Shown: positions 26,641 to 39,223, counted from the first letter of the stretch. The stretch is 64,000 nt of DNA from Stutzerimonas stutzeri (GCF_024448985.1 NZ_JAMOII010000002.1:248001-312000); one strand, 5' to 3'. Notes: generated from the sequence alone by a model not told the origin. Translations and numbers: made by a program.

Positions 26641-26958
26641 TCATCGGTTACCGGAAGGGTTTGGATCGGCGGCCAATGCGCTGTCGACCCGCTCCAGCAA
26701 AACACGCACATGCTCACGCGCACTGTTGGCTTCCGCATCAAGGCGATCGTGTTTGTGTAGCAGCTCATGTGTGATGTTGAGCGCAGCCATCACGGCGACG
26801 CGGTCCGCGCCGATGACTTTGCCGCTGCTACGGATTTCGCGCATCTTGCGGTCCAGGTAATGGGCGGCGCCTTCGAGATTGCTGCGTTCTTCGGGTGGGC
26901 AGGAAATGCAATATTCCTTATCCATGATGTGCACGGTAACGGTGTTCGGCTGGGTCAT
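26641..26958 (-). CDS. zapA: ZapA cell-division protein
   Basis: FtsZ-ring-associated protein of 105 residues. It begins MTQPNTVTVHIMDKEYCISCPPEE with the ZapA beta-domain and continues into a coiled coil (ALNITHELLHKHDRLDAEANSAREHVRVLLERVDSAL). An upstream in-frame extension to 27057 lies inside the neighbouring gene and is rejected. Its start overlaps the stop of the ZapB-like gene (ATGA). ZapA crosslinks FtsZ filaments at midcell. Confidence 0.96.
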   Translation of the reverse strand: MTQPNTVTVHIMDKEYCISCPPEERSNLEGAAHYLDRKMREIRSSGKVIGADRVAVMAALNITHELLHKHDRLDAEANSAREHVRVLLERVDSALAADPNPSGNR

Positions 26959-27164
26959 GAGTCCTGCTCCAGGGCTTTCAGGCGCGAAATCATCGCTTCG
27001 ACCTTCACCCGCGCCATTTCGTTCTTTTCGATCAGATGAGCGCGCTCTTCGCGCCATGTCTGCTCGCTGTGAAGCAGCAAGCGATTCTGCGCCTTGAGTT
27101 GCTCGATGTGCTGAATCAGCTGTTCCAACTTGGCGGTCAGCAATTTCAGGTCGGCGTCTTCCAT
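26955..27164 (-). CDS. ZapB-like small coiled-coil protein (TIGR02449 type)
   Basis: A 69-residue protein, almost wholly coiled coil (MEDADLKLLTAKLEQLIQHI, then LLLHSEQTWREERAHLIEKNEMARVKVEAMISRL). It overlaps zapA by ATGA on the same strand. Size, composition and the link to zapA suggest a ZapB-like division factor, but the functional claim is inference. The ATG at 27164 is chosen because the 44 residues upstream of it are not family-like and would overlap the divergent ygfB start region. Confidence 0.85.
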   Translation of the reverse strand: MEDADLKLLTAKLEQLIQHIEQLKAQNRLLLHSEQTWREERAHLIEKNEMARVKVEAMISRLKALEQDS

Positions 27165-27288
27165 GGGATTCCCGGGGTAAATGGCGCGAGCGGTGGGCAG
27201 TCCGGCTTCGATGGTCTTGGCTCGCGTGCCGATGCTAGGATACGAGGCCTTCATTCTAGACATTAGCGCCGCCGCGCGCCTAGCCGCC

Positions 27289-27843
27289 ATGCCCATTCAG
27301 AACTCGCCGTACGCTGCTTTCGCCACTTTGCTGGCCAGCAGTGCTCAATCTGTCACACCTGCCGAACTACACGGCTTTCTGCTCGGGCGCAGCTGCGCCG
27401 GGGCTGGTTTCGATTCCGAATCCTGGCTTGCCGATGCCACCGAGCTACTCGGCTCCGCTCCCGAAGAGTCGGTGCATCAGGCGCTCATCGGCCTGCAGGA
27501 AATGGTCAAGGGCGAGCTCGCCGGTGATGACATCGCCATCGTTTTGCTGTTGCCGTCGGACGATGCACCGCTCGCCGAGCGCGCGCTTGCCCTGGGCCAG
27601 TGGTGCCAGAGCTTCCTGGCCGGCTTCGGCCTGGTCGCCGGTGATCGCGCACTGAGCGGTGAGGCCATGGAAGTCCTGCAGGATCTGGCCGCCATCGCAC
27701 AAATCCAAGATTCGCTGGACGAGTCCGAAGATGGTGAGAGCGATTACATGGAAGTCATGGAATATCTGCGCGTCGCGCCGTTGCTGTTGTTCACCGAGTG
27801 CGCCAAGCCAGTGCCGCCGGCACCCAAGCCTTCCCTGCATTGA
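27289..27843 (+). CDS. ygfB: YgfB (UPF0149) family protein
   Basis: A 184-residue protein of the UPF0149 family: [24 protein letters not shown] near the N-terminus and [16 protein letters not shown] in the middle, with an acidic tail. In P. aeruginosa the homologue next to pepP has been linked to repression of the amidase gene ampDh3 and beta-lactam resistance. The ATG at 27289 matches the usual start. It is divergent from the zapA operon and 13 bases from pepP. Confidence 0.93.
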   Translation: MPIQNSPYAAFATLLASSAQSVTPAELHGFLLGRSCAGAGFDSESWLADATELLGSAPEESVHQALIGLQEMVKGELAGDDIAIVLLLPSDDAPLAERALALGQWCQSFLAGFGLVAGDRALSGEAMEVLQDLAAIAQIQDSLDESEDGESDYMEVMEYLRVAPLLLFTECAKPVPPAPKPSLH

Positions 27844-27856
27844 GGACCGTCCGCCC

Positions 27857-29188
27857 ATGACCCGCATCCCGAAATCGGAATACGCCCGCCGGCGCAAGGT
27901 GCTGATGGCGGAGATGGAACCCAACAGCATCGCCATCCTTCCGGCCGCGCCAATGTACATCCGCAACCGCGATGTCGAGCACATTTACCGTCAGGACAGC
28001 GACTTTCAGTACCTTTCCGGCTTTCCCGAGCCGGAAGCGGTGATTGCACTGATTCCCGGTCGCGAGCATGGCGAGTACGTGTTGTTCTGTCGTGAGCGCG
28101 ACCCGGCTCGCGAGTTGTGGGACGGTTTGCGGGCCGGCCAGGATGGCGCCATCGCCGAATATGGCGCGGACGATGCCTTCCCCATCGGGGATATCGACGA
28201 GATTCTCCCCGGCCTGATAGAAGGCCGTTCGCGCGTTTATTACGCCATCGGCAGCAACCAGGAGTTCGATCACCGCTTGATGGAGTGGATCAACACCATC
28301 CGGTCCAAGGCCCGTCAGGGCGCACAGCCGCCGAACGAGTTCGTCGCCCTCGATCATCTGCTACACGACTTGCGTCTGTACAAGTCAGCCAACGAAGTGA
28401 AGGTGATGAAGCACGCGGCGGAGATTTCCGCTCGCGCCCATATCCGTGCCATGCAGGCCAGTCGTGCTGGCCTCTACGAATACCATCTCGAAGCGGAGCT
28501 GGATTACGAGTTTCGCAAGGGCGGGGCGAAAATGCCGGCGTACGGCTCGATCGTCGCGGCGGGGAAGAACGCCTGCATCCTGCATTACCGCGAGAACGAT
28601 GCTGCGCTCAAGGATGGCGATTTGGTTCTGATCGACGCCGGCTGCGAAATCGATTGCTACGCCAGCGACATCACCCGGACCTTCCCGGTCAATGGTCGCT
28701 TCTCGCCTGAACAGAAAGCCATTTACGAACTGGTGCTGGCCGCCAACGAAGAAGCCTTCAAGCACATCGCGCCTGGCAAACACTGGAACGAAGCGCACGA
28801 GGCAACCGTTCAGGTCATCACCGCCGGACTGGTCGAGTTGGGGCTGCTAGAAGGCGATATCGAGGAGCTGATCGCCACAGAAGCCTATAAACCGTTTTAC
28901 ATGCATCGCGCCGGCCATTGGCTGGGCATGGACGTACACGATGTCGGCGACTACAAGGTCGGTGGCGAGTGGCGCGTGCTCGAGCCCGGCATGGCGATGA
29001 CCGTCGAGCCTGGCATCTATATCGCCGCCGACAATCAGGACGTGGCGAAGAAGTGGCGCGGCATTGGTGTGCGCATCGAAGATGATGTGGTGGTGACTCG
29101 CACCGGCTGTGAAATTCTCACCGGCGGCGTGCCCAAGTCCGTCGCCGAGATCGAGCAATTGATGGCGGCTGCCGCCGAGGTCGCTTAG
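27857..29188 (+). CDS. pepP: PepP, Xaa-Pro aminopeptidase
   Basis: Dimanganese aminopeptidase P of 443 residues that removes N-terminal residues before proline. After a creatinase-like N-terminal domain (IPKSEYARRRKVLMAEM, FQYLSGFPEPEAV), the pita-bread domain supplies metal ligands in VLIDAGCEIDCYASDITRTFP, MHRAGHWLGMDVHDVG, AMTVEPGIYI and GVRIEDDVVVT. The start at 27857 is chosen over the long upstream frame, which reads through ygfB. It is followed after two bases by ubiH. Confidence 0.97.
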   Translation: MTRIPKSEYARRRKVLMAEMEPNSIAILPAAPMYIRNRDVEHIYRQDSDFQYLSGFPEPEAVIALIPGREHGEYVLFCRERDPARELWDGLRAGQDGAIAEYGADDAFPIGDIDEILPGLIEGRSRVYYAIGSNQEFDHRLMEWINTIRSKARQGAQPPNEFVALDHLLHDLRLYKSANEVKVMKHAAEISARAHIRAMQASRAGLYEYHLEAELDYEFRKGGAKMPAYGSIVAAGKNACILHYRENDAALKDGDLVLIDAGCEIDCYASDITRTFPVNGRFSPEQKAIYELVLAANEEAFKHIAPGKHWNEAHEATVQVITAGLVELGLLEGDIEELIATEAYKPFYMHRAGHWLGMDVHDVGDYKVGGEWRVLEPGMAMTVEPGIYIAADNQDVAKKWRGIGVRIEDDVVVTRTGCEILTGGVPKSVAEIEQLMAAAAEVA

Positions 29189-29190
29189 CC

Positions 29191-30369
29191 ATGAGCGCGC
29201 TGGCGATCATTGGTGGCGGACTTGTCGGCGCCAGCTTGGCGTTGGCGCTGCAAAAAGGAGCGAAGACGCGTGGCTGGTCGATCGAGCTGATCGAGCCGTT
29301 CGAGCCGGGCAGCGAATACCAGCCGAGCTACGACGCCCGTTCCACGGCGCTGTCCTACGGCACCCGGCTGATTTATCAGCGCCTTGGCGTCTGGGAGCAG
29401 ATTGCCCAGCGTGCCGAACCCATTACCCAGATCCAGGTGTCCGACCGCGGCCGTGCAGGCGCTACCCGGCTCGACGCCAAGAAAGAGCAGGTGCCGGCGC
29501 TGGGCTATGTGGTGGAGAACGCCTGGATCGGCCATTGCCTGTGGCAGGCGCTCGACGACGCGGTCGTGGTTCGCCGCTGTCCGGCCGAGGTCGACCGCAT
29601 GCAGCCGGTGGAAGATGGTTTTCGCCTCAGTCTGACCGATGGCAAGCAGCTCGGCTGCGATCTGGCGGTGCTGGCCGATGGCGGCCGTTCGGCGTTGCGC
29701 GAACAGCTCGGTATTGCGATCAAGCGGACCCCTTATGGCCAGACCGCGCTGATCGCCAACGTGACGCCGGGCAAACCTCACGGCGGACAGGCGTTTGAGC
29801 GCTTCACTGATGAAGGCCCGATGGCACTGTTGCCGCTGCAGGACAATCGCTGCGCGCTGGTCTGGACGCGCCCGGAACAGGACGCGGCACGCCTGGTCGC
29901 GCTCCCCGAAGCGGAATTCATTGGCGAATTGCAGCAGGCGTTCGGCTATCGCCTGGGCGGCTTTCAGCAGGTTGGAGCGCGGCATCTCTACCCACTGGAA
30001 TTGATCGAGGCCGAAGAGCAGGTTCGCTCCAGTTTGGTCGTATTAGGTAACGCGGCTCACAGCTTGCACCCGATCGCCGGCCAAGGTTACAACCTGTCGC
30101 TGCGGGACACCGAGGCGTTGGCCGCCGCGTTGTTAGGCGGTTCGGGGCGGCCCGGTGAACTGGCCGTGCTGCAGGCATACCACCGAAGGCAGCGTTCGGA
30201 TCAATGGCTTACCGTGGGTTTTTCCGATCGGGTGACCCAGCTGTTCGGTGATTCGGGGGGCTTGTCAGTTGCCGGACGAAATCTTGGTCTGCTGGGGCTG
30301 GATCTTTTGCCACCGGCCAAGACCTGGTTTGCACGACAGGCCATGGGATTGGGCGTCCGCGAACGCTGA
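29191..30369 (+). CDS. ubiH: UbiH, FAD-dependent ubiquinone-ring hydroxylase
   Basis: Flavin monooxygenase of 392 residues acting on the octaprenylphenol ring in ubiquinone synthesis. The FAD dinucleotide fold is IIGGGLVGASLALAL at the N-terminus, the DG motif LAVLADGGRSALREQ lies mid-protein and the second FAD motif is LGNAAHSLHPIAGQGYNLSLRD. It lies in the ygfB-pepP-ubiH-ubiI-like operon, the same order as in many gammaproteobacteria. The UbiH assignment rests on that order and motif details. Confidence 0.93.
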   Translation: MSALAIIGGGLVGASLALALQKGAKTRGWSIELIEPFEPGSEYQPSYDARSTALSYGTRLIYQRLGVWEQIAQRAEPITQIQVSDRGRAGATRLDAKKEQVPALGYVVENAWIGHCLWQALDDAVVVRRCPAEVDRMQPVEDGFRLSLTDGKQLGCDLAVLADGGRSALREQLGIAIKRTPYGQTALIANVTPGKPHGGQAFERFTDEGPMALLPLQDNRCALVWTRPEQDAARLVALPEAEFIGELQQAFGYRLGGFQQVGARHLYPLELIEAEEQVRSSLVVLGNAAHSLHPIAGQGYNLSLRDTEALAAALLGGSGRPGELAVLQAYHRRQRSDQWLTVGFSDRVTQLFGDSGGLSVAGRNLGLLGLDLLPPAKTWFARQAMGLGVRER

Positions 30370-30499
30370 GCATTGGCGAAAGCCGTCAGCGCCGGCAGGG
30401 CAACCCTTCTGAATAAGCCGCAGCGATGCGCGTGCGAACCGGCAAGCAGACCCACTAGACATGCCGCAAGCCACAGGCTCGGCGCGCAGGAGAGCAATA

Positions 30500-31717
30500 A
30501 TGCAAGCGGACATCATCATTGTTGGTGCCGGGATGGTCGGCAGCACCCTGGCGCTGGCGCTGCAAGACGCCGGTCTTACCATCAAGCTGGTCGACGCCGG
30601 TCCGCTGGACGTTCAGCCGTTCACGCCAACCGATCCCTTCGAGCCGCGTGTCAGCGCGCTGTCCGCCGCCAGCCAGCGGATTCTCGAACGCGTCGGTGCC
30701 TGGCCCGGGATTGTCGAACGCCGCGTCAGCCCCTACCGCGACATGCATGTCTGGGATGGCTCCGGTACGGGTCAGATCCACTTTTCTGCGGCGTCCGTGC
30801 ATGCCGAGGTGCTCGGCCACATCGTCGAGAATCGCGTGGTCCAGTATGCGTTGCTGGATGCGCTGAGCGGCTGTGATTCGGTCGAACTCGTTTCCGCGCG
30901 GCTAGAGCAGCTGCGTCAGACCGAAAGCGGCTGGAACCTGACCTTCGATGATGGGCAGCAACTCAGCGCCGGCCTTGTGATTGCGGCCGATGGCGCCAAT
31001 TCCGCAGTTCGCCGCCTGGCTGGCTGTGAAACCCGGGAATGGGATTACCTGCATCATGCCATCGTGACCAGCGTGCGCTGTGCCGAGCCGAACCAGCAGA
31101 CCGCCTGGCAGCGCTTCACCGACGATGGCCCGCTGGCATTCCTGCCACTGCAGCGTGAAGGCGATGAGCATTGGTGCTCGATCGTCTGGTCGGTCACCGA
31201 CGGCGAGGCGCAGCGCCTGATGGCGCTGGATGATGAAGGGTTCCGCCAGGCGCTCGGTCGGGCTTTCGAATACCGCCTGGGCGAAGTGTTGGAAGTCGAT
31301 CCACGGTTGTGTATTCCGCTGCGTCAGCGGCACGCCAAGCGCTATGCACAGCCTGGTCTGGCATTGATCGGCGATGCCGCGCACACCATCCATCCGCTGG
31401 CGGGGCAGGGCGTGAATCTCGGCTTGCTCGATGCAGCGGTGCTGGCGGAGGTCCTGCTCGCGGCCATCGAACGCGGAGCGCCGCTGGGCGACCCGCGCGT
31501 GCTGGCCCGTTTCGAGCGGCGCCGGAAGCCGCACAACTTGAGCATGATGGCGGCGATGGAGGGCTTCGAGCGACTTTTTCAGGCCGACAATCTGCCGCTG
31601 CGCTGGTTACGCAACGCCGGGTTGAAAGGCATTCAGGCGCTTCCTGAAGCCAAGGCCATATTCGTGCGTCAGGCCCTGGGCCTGAGCGGTGACCTGCCGG
31701 ACCTGGCGCGATTGTGA
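30500..31717 (+). CDS. ubiI: UbiI/VisC-like FAD-dependent hydroxylase
   Basis: A second flavin monooxygenase of the UbiH/UbiF/VisC family, 405 residues. The FAD fold is IIVGAGMVGSTLALAL, with VIAADGANSAVRRLAG and LIGDAAHTIHPLAGQGVNLGLLDA downstream. It lies 130 bases after ubiH and probably performs another ring hydroxylation of the ubiquinone pathway. Whether C5 (UbiI) or C6 (UbiF-like) cannot be decided from sequence alone. The ATG at 30500 gives the standard start. Confidence 0.88.
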   Translation: MQADIIIVGAGMVGSTLALALQDAGLTIKLVDAGPLDVQPFTPTDPFEPRVSALSAASQRILERVGAWPGIVERRVSPYRDMHVWDGSGTGQIHFSAASVHAEVLGHIVENRVVQYALLDALSGCDSVELVSARLEQLRQTESGWNLTFDDGQQLSAGLVIAADGANSAVRRLAGCETREWDYLHHAIVTSVRCAEPNQQTAWQRFTDDGPLAFLPLQREGDEHWCSIVWSVTDGEAQRLMALDDEGFRQALGRAFEYRLGEVLEVDPRLCIPLRQRHAKRYAQPGLALIGDAAHTIHPLAGQGVNLGLLDAAVLAEVLLAAIERGAPLGDPRVLARFERRRKPHNLSMMAAMEGFERLFQADNLPLRWLRNAGLKGIQALPEAKAIFVRQALGLSGDLPDLARL

Positions 31718-31768
31718 TCGACGACTCGCCTTGATCCAGGTGACTGCGCGAATTGTCGCGTTGAGAAA

Positions 31769-31787
31769 GTAAATGACATTCACTACT
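31769..31787. promoter_or_regulatory. Possible Fur box before the iron ABC transporter
   Basis: GTAAATGACATTCACTACT matches 12 of 19 positions of the Fur consensus GATAATGATAATCATTATC, including the AATGA/TTCA core. It lies about 40 bases before the ferric-iron binding-protein start, where iron control is expected. The match is suggestive only. Confidence 0.4.
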
Positions 31788-31823
31788 ATTTGGCCTCTTT
31801 CACGGATACAAGAGGCATGACCC

Positions 31824-32825
31824 ATGCAGGCAAGCAAAGGTTTACTCGCCGCTCTGACGCTCACCGCGCTGTCAGGCGCTGTGCAAGCTGCCGATGAAGT
31901 AGTGGTTTACTCCTCCCGGATCGACGAGCTGATCAAGCCGGTTTTCGATGCGTACACGGCGAAAACAGGCGTCAACGTCAAATTCATCACCGACAAGGAA
32001 GCTCCGCTGATGGCCCGCATCAAGGCCGAAGGCGAGAACACTCCGGCAGATCTGCTGCTGACGGTGGACGGCGGCAACCTGTGGCAGGCCGAAGAAATGG
32101 GCATCCTGCAACCGTTCGATTCACAGGTGATCAAGGACAACATCCCGGCCCAGTACCGTTCCTCCAGCGATGCGTGGACCGGCTTGTCGCTGCGTGCACG
32201 GACCATCGTCTATTCCCCGGAGCGGGTCGAAGAAGGCGAACTGACCACCTACGAAGCGCTGGCGGACGAGCGCTGGGAAGGCCGTTTGTGCCTGCGTACC
32301 AGCAAGAAGGTCTACAACCAGTCGTTGACGGCCACCCTGATCGAAACCCACGGTGCCGCGAAGACCGAAGAGATCATCAAGGCTTGGGTGAATAATCTCG
32401 CAACCGACGTCTTTGCCGATGACAATGCCGTGATCCAGGCGGTCGACGCGGGGCAGTGCGATGTGGGTATCGTCAATACCTACTATTACGGCCGCTTGCA
32501 TGCGCAGGACCCGGACCTGAAAGCCAAGCTGTTCTGGCCGAACCAGGAAGACCGCGGTGTTCATGTCAATCTTTCCGGCATCGGGCTGACCAAGCACGCG
32601 CCCAACCCGCAAGCGGCGCAAAAGCTGGTCGAGTGGATGACGACGCCCGAGGCACAGAGCATCTTTGCCGGCACCAATATGGAATTTCCCGCCAACCCAA
32701 ATGTGGAGCCGTCGGCGGAAGTCGCCGCATGGGGCGATTTCAAGGCGGACACCATTCCGGTCGAAGTCGCTGGCAAGCGTCAGGCTGAAGCCATAATGCT
32801 GATGGATCGCGCGGGCTGGAGGTAA
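31824..32825 (+). CDS. Ferric-iron ABC transporter periplasmic binding protein
   Basis: A 333-residue FbpA/AfuA-type protein with a signal peptide (cut AVQA-AD) and the family-1 ferric-binding fold ([31 protein letters not shown]). The iron-coordinating tyrosines lie in [11 protein letters not shown] at 220-222. It carries Fe(III) across the periplasm to the permease encoded next. A repeat hairpin and a terminator-like stem separate the two genes, which may give more binding protein than permease. No ATPase gene is adjacent. Confidence 0.93.
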   Translation: MQASKGLLAALTLTALSGAVQAADEVVVYSSRIDELIKPVFDAYTAKTGVNVKFITDKEAPLMARIKAEGENTPADLLLTVDGGNLWQAEEMGILQPFDSQVIKDNIPAQYRSSSDAWTGLSLRARTIVYSPERVEEGELTTYEALADERWEGRLCLRTSKKVYNQSLTATLIETHGAAKTEEIIKAWVNNLATDVFADDNAVIQAVDAGQCDVGIVNTYYYGRLHAQDPDLKAKLFWPNQEDRGVHVNLSGIGLTKHAPNPQAAQKLVEWMTTPEAQSIFAGTNMEFPANPNVEPSAEVAAWGDFKADTIPVEVAGKRQAEAIMLMDRAGWR

Positions 32826-32831
32826 AAGCAG

Positions 32832-32918
32832 CCATAAGCTTGAAGCTTGAATAAAAGCAAAAGCCTAGCGGGCAGCGAAGCCGCTGGAAGCTTGCTTCCA
32901 GCTTCCAGCTTCCAGTAC
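32832..32918. repeat. GCTTCCA/TGGAAGC repeat cluster
   Basis: AAGCTTGAAGCTTGA at 32836-32850 and GCTGGAAGC followed by GCTTGCTTCCAGCTTCCAGCT at 32883-32910 repeat a seven-base unit in both orientations. The same family forms the gpmI terminator region at 20134-20192. It seems to be a short dispersed intergenic repeat of this genome. Confidence 0.7.
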
Positions 32919-32930
32919 CGATATACTCGA

Positions 32931-32957
32931 CGCCCCCGCTTGCCGGGGGCGTTGTTT
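32931..32957 (+). terminator. Stem-loop between iron binding-protein and permease genes
   Basis: CGCCCCC and GGGGGCG form a seven-pair GC stem with a seven-base loop, followed by TTGTTT. It looks like a partial terminator that would lower permease expression relative to the binding protein, a common pattern in ABC importers. Confidence 0.6.
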
Positions 32958-32976
32958 ATCTGCTTCCGAGGTCTGC

Positions 32977-34593
32977 GTGTCCCACCCCGTCGAGCGCCGT
33001 TGGTATCCCATTTCCTTTGCAGTCGCGTCACTGGTGCTGTTGCCGCTGAGCGTTCTGCTGTTCAGCTGGGGCGATATCGACACCAGTATCTGGTCGCACC
33101 TCTGGGAGACCCAGATACCACGGCTGTTGAGCAATACGTTGACGCTGGTACTGGGCGTCGGGATTGGGGTGACGGTTCTCGGAGTCAGTCTGGCCTGGCT
33201 GACGTCGTTGTGCGAATTCCCGGGCCGGCGCTGGCTGGATTGGGCGCTGATGCTGCCTTTCGCGATTCCCGCCTACGTGCTGGCATTCGTTTTCATCGGC
33301 TTGCTGGATTTCTCCGGCCCGGTGCAGACGCTGGCCCGCGAATGGCTCGGCACCGGGGTGCGCTTCCCTCGTGTTCGTTCCACGGGTGGCGTGATCATCG
33401 TGCTGGTGCTGGTGTTCTACCCTTACGTCTACCTGCTCGCCCGGTCGGCATTTCTCGCCCAGGGCAAAGGATTGATGGAGGCGGCGCGGGTGCTCGGGCA
33501 GTCGCCGTGGAAGGCGTTCTGGAGTGTCGCGCTGCCCATGGCGCGACCGGCGATCGGGGCTGGACTGGCTTTGGCGCTGATGGAGACGCTGGCCGATTTC
33601 GGCGCTGTTGCAGTGTTCAATTTCGATACCTTCACCACCGCCATCTACAAGACCTGGTATGGCTTTTTCAGCCTCACCAGCGCGACTCAGCTGGCCAGCC
33701 TTTTGTTGTTGGCGGTGATGCTGGTGCTCTATGGCGAACGCCGCGCGCGCGGCGCAGCGCGGCCGGCCAACGACCGGGCGCGGTCTGCCGTGCTGTATCG
33801 TCTTCGCGGTTTCAAGGCCTTTGCAGCCTGCGCCTGGTGTGGCCTGGTGTTCCTCTGCGCGTTCGTCATTCCGGTGCTGCAATTGCTGGTCTGGCTCTGG
33901 CAGCGCGGGCGTTTCGACTTCGATGAGCGTTATGGCGCGCTGATTCTGCACACGCTCTACCTCGGCGCGTTGGCTGCGTTGATCACTGTCGCGGTGGCGC
34001 TGCTGCTGGCTTTCGCTCGGCGCCAGGCGCCGGTGCGCACGGTTAAAGCAGCGGTTGGCCTGGCCAATCTCGGCTATGCGCTGCCGGGCTCGGTGCTGGC
34101 CGTTTCGATCATGCTCGCGTTCAGCTATCTGGACCGTGAGTTGGTCATTCCGCTATCCGCTTGGCTCGGCGGTGCTGGAAAACCGATACTGCTGGGCAGT
34201 CTCGGTGCCTTGCTGCTGGCCTATCTGATTCGCTTCATGGCAGTGGCGTTCGGGCCGCTGGAAAGCGCGCTGGCACGGATTCGACCTTCGCTGCCGCAGG
34301 CATCGCGCAGTCTCGGTGTGGGTGGGGCGGGGCTGTTTTTCCGGGTTTACCTGCCGTTGTTGCTGCCCGGCACGCTGAGTGCCGCGTTGCTCGTGTTCGT
34401 CGACGTGCTGAAAGAAATGCCGGCTACGCTGTTGATGCGGCCGTTCGGCTGGGACACGCTGTCGGTAAGGATCTTCGAGATGACCAGCGAGGGTGAATGG
34501 GCGCGTGCCGCGCTGCCGGCATTGACGCTGGTGTTGGTCGGGCTGCTGCCGGTCATCCTGCTGATTCGCCGTTCGGCCCGCCGGATCGGCTGA
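32977..34593 (+). CDS. Ferric-iron ABC transporter permease (FbpB type)
   Basis: Inner-membrane permease of 538 residues, a fused double-length subunit with about 12 helices and two copies of the EAA-type loop (GLMEAARVLGQSPWKAFWSVALPMARPAI and PQASRSLGVGGAGLFFRVYLPLLLPG). Such fused permeases are typical of the Fbp/Sfu ferric importers. The start is GTG at 32977 with GAGG upstream. The ATP-binding subunit is not in the neighbourhood, so an ATPase encoded elsewhere must energise it. Confidence 0.93.
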   Translation: MSHPVERRWYPISFAVASLVLLPLSVLLFSWGDIDTSIWSHLWETQIPRLLSNTLTLVLGVGIGVTVLGVSLAWLTSLCEFPGRRWLDWALMLPFAIPAYVLAFVFIGLLDFSGPVQTLAREWLGTGVRFPRVRSTGGVIIVLVLVFYPYVYLLARSAFLAQGKGLMEAARVLGQSPWKAFWSVALPMARPAIGAGLALALMETLADFGAVAVFNFDTFTTAIYKTWYGFFSLTSATQLASLLLLAVMLVLYGERRARGAARPANDRARSAVLYRLRGFKAFAACAWCGLVFLCAFVIPVLQLLVWLWQRGRFDFDERYGALILHTLYLGALAALITVAVALLLAFARRQAPVRTVKAAVGLANLGYALPGSVLAVSIMLAFSYLDRELVIPLSAWLGGAGKPILLGSLGALLLAYLIRFMAVAFGPLESALARIRPSLPQASRSLGVGGAGLFFRVYLPLLLPGTLSAALLVFVDVLKEMPATLLMRPFGWDTLSVRIFEMTSEGEWARAALPALTLVLVGLLPVILLIRRSARRIG

Positions 34594-34613
34594 GTTCGCT
34601 CCATCGCCTCACC

Positions 34614-34642
34614 GTGACCTGTCCCAACCTTGAAGCTACAAT
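34614..34642 (+). promoter_or_regulatory. Promoter of the gcvTH(P) genes
   Basis: GTGACC (34614-34619) and TACAAT (34637-34642) form a sigma-70-type pair with exactly 17 bases between them, about 90 bases before gcvT. The leader between contains no riboswitch that I recognise. Confidence 0.5.
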
Positions 34643-34732
34643 GCGCCATCCAAAAAATCGTCGGGCTTGTCTGCTCGGCTCTAATGAGCTTCACCCACGC
34701 CGCTTCGGCGACCTGCCCGGAAGGAGAAACCC

Positions 34733-35815
34733 ATGGGTCAGCGTACTCCCCTCTACGATCAGCACCTCGCACTTGGCGCCAAGATGGTTGATTTTGGCGG
34801 CTGGGACATGCCGCTGCATTACGGCTCCCAAGTGGAAGAACATCATCAGGTGCGGCGTGATTGTGGAGTGTTCGACGTCTCCCATATGACGGTCGTCGAT
34901 GTCGCTGGTACTGACGCCAAGGCCTATCTCCAACACCTGCTGGCCAACGATGTGAGCCGCCTGGAGCAGGTGGGCAAAGCGCTTTATACGGCGATGCTCA
35001 ATGAGCGCGGCGGGGTGATCGACGATCTGATTGTCTACCTCACCGATTGGGGCTATCGCCTGGTCGTCAACGCCAGCACTCGCGACAAGGATTTGGCCTG
35101 GATGCAGGCGCAGGCCGAAGGCTATTCGGTCGAAGTGAGCGAGCGCCCGGAGCTGGCAATGCTGGCTATTCAGGGGCCGAATGCGCGGGCCAAGACAGCC
35201 GAACTGGTCAGTCAACCTCGCGCTGCGCTGATCAACGAACTCAAGCCATTCCAGGGGCGGGCCGTCGGTGACTGGTTCATCGGTCGCACCGGCTATACCG
35301 GCGAGGACGGCCTGGAAATCATCCTGCCGGCCGAACAGGCTCCGGACTTTCTAAGTGAGCTGGTCGGAGCCGGCATTTCACCGATTGGCCTGGGCGCGCG
35401 TGACACGCTGCGTCTGGAGGCCGGGCTCAATCTCTACGGTCAGGACATGAACGAGGATGTCTCGCCGCTGCAGGCCAACATGGGCTGGACCGTAGCCTGG
35501 GAACCAGCCGAGCGCGATTTCATCGGGCGCGCAGCGCTGGAGGCGCAGAAGTCCCAGAGCGACCTGCAGAAGCTGGTGGGACTGGTGCTCGAAGAGCGCG
35601 GCGTGCTGCGTGCGCACCAGACCGTACGGGTCAATGGCCTTGGCGAAGGCGAGATTACCAGTGGCAGTTTTTCGCCTACGCTTGGCAAAGCCATCGCGCT
35701 GGCGCGCGTCCCTGCCGCAGCTGGTGACCGCGCCGAGGTGGAAATTCGCGGTAAATGGTATCCGGTGCGCGTGGTGCAGCCGACTTTCGTGCGTCACGGC
35801 AAAGTACTGGTGTAA
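34733..35815 (+). CDS. gcvT: GcvT, aminomethyltransferase (T-protein)
   Basis: Glycine cleavage T-protein of 360 residues that moves the methylene unit from the lipoylated H-protein to tetrahydrofolate and releases ammonia. The start [33 protein letters not shown] and the catalytic Asp region ([10 protein letters not shown]) are typical, followed by [13 protein letters not shown] and the [14 protein letters not shown] folate-site segment. GGAAGGAG gives a strong ribosome site. It leads gcvT-gcvH-gcvP. Confidence 0.97.
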   Translation: MGQRTPLYDQHLALGAKMVDFGGWDMPLHYGSQVEEHHQVRRDCGVFDVSHMTVVDVAGTDAKAYLQHLLANDVSRLEQVGKALYTAMLNERGGVIDDLIVYLTDWGYRLVVNASTRDKDLAWMQAQAEGYSVEVSERPELAMLAIQGPNARAKTAELVSQPRAALINELKPFQGRAVGDWFIGRTGYTGEDGLEIILPAEQAPDFLSELVGAGISPIGLGARDTLRLEAGLNLYGQDMNEDVSPLQANMGWTVAWEPAERDFIGRAALEAQKSQSDLQKLVGLVLEERGVLRAHQTVRVNGLGEGEITSGSFSPTLGKAIALARVPAAAGDRAEVEIRGKWYPVRVVQPTFVRHGKVLV

Positions 35816-35896
35816 ATTCGGCCGACTGCTTCATTGCAGCGGGCCGTTAGAACCTGCTTCGTGCCCGCAAACCGACAGTTTCTCGAGGAGATAAGA

Positions 35897-36286
35897 ATGA
35901 GCGACATCCCCAGCGATCTGCGTTACGCCGCCAGCCACGAGTGGGCCCGCCATGAAGCCGACGGCAGTGTGACTGTCGGAATCTCCGATCACGCCCAGGA
36001 AGCGCTGGGCGACGTTGTGTTTGTGGAATTGCCGGAAGTCGGCCAGCAGCTCGCAGCCGGACAGCAGGCGGGCGTGGTGGAGTCGGTGAAAGCCGCTTCC
36101 GATATCTACGCTCCGGTTTCCGGGGAAGTGGTGGCCGTCAATGACCAGCTCACCGACTCGCCCGAAATGGTCAACAGCGAACCCTATGGCAGCTGGTTCT
36201 TCAGGCTCAAGCCGAACGATGCCGCAGAGCTGGACAAGTTGCTCGATGCAGAGGGCTACAAGGCCTCCTGCGACGCTGACGCTTAA
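35897..36286 (+). CDS. gcvH: GcvH, lipoyl H-protein of glycine cleavage
   Basis: The mobile carrier of the glycine cleavage complex, 129 residues. The lipoylation lysine is Lys65 in [18 protein letters not shown]-terminal [25 protein letters not shown] is standard. The ATG at 35897 follows GAGGAG and is preferred over a frame from 35834. A strong terminator-like hairpin follows before gcvP. Confidence 0.97.
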   Translation: MSDIPSDLRYAASHEWARHEADGSVTVGISDHAQEALGDVVFVELPEVGQQLAAGQQAGVVESVKAASDIYAPVSGEVVAVNDQLTDSPEMVNSEPYGSWFFRLKPNDAAELDKLLDAEGYKASCDADA

Positions 36287-36301
36287 GCGTTCCCTATCAC
36301 G

Positions 36302-36332
36302 AAGCCCCGCTATGTCGGGGCTTTCCTTTTTT
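36302..36332 (+). terminator. Terminator between gcvH and gcvP
   Basis: AAGCCCCG and CGGGGCTT form a perfect eight-pair stem with a six-base loop, followed by TCCTTTTTT. It is a good Rho-independent terminator, only 15 bases before the gcvP ATG. It may attenuate P-protein expression relative to T and H. Confidence 0.85.
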
Positions 36333-36346
36333 CGAGAGTAGCTGTC

Positions 36347-39223
<2,877 letters not shown>

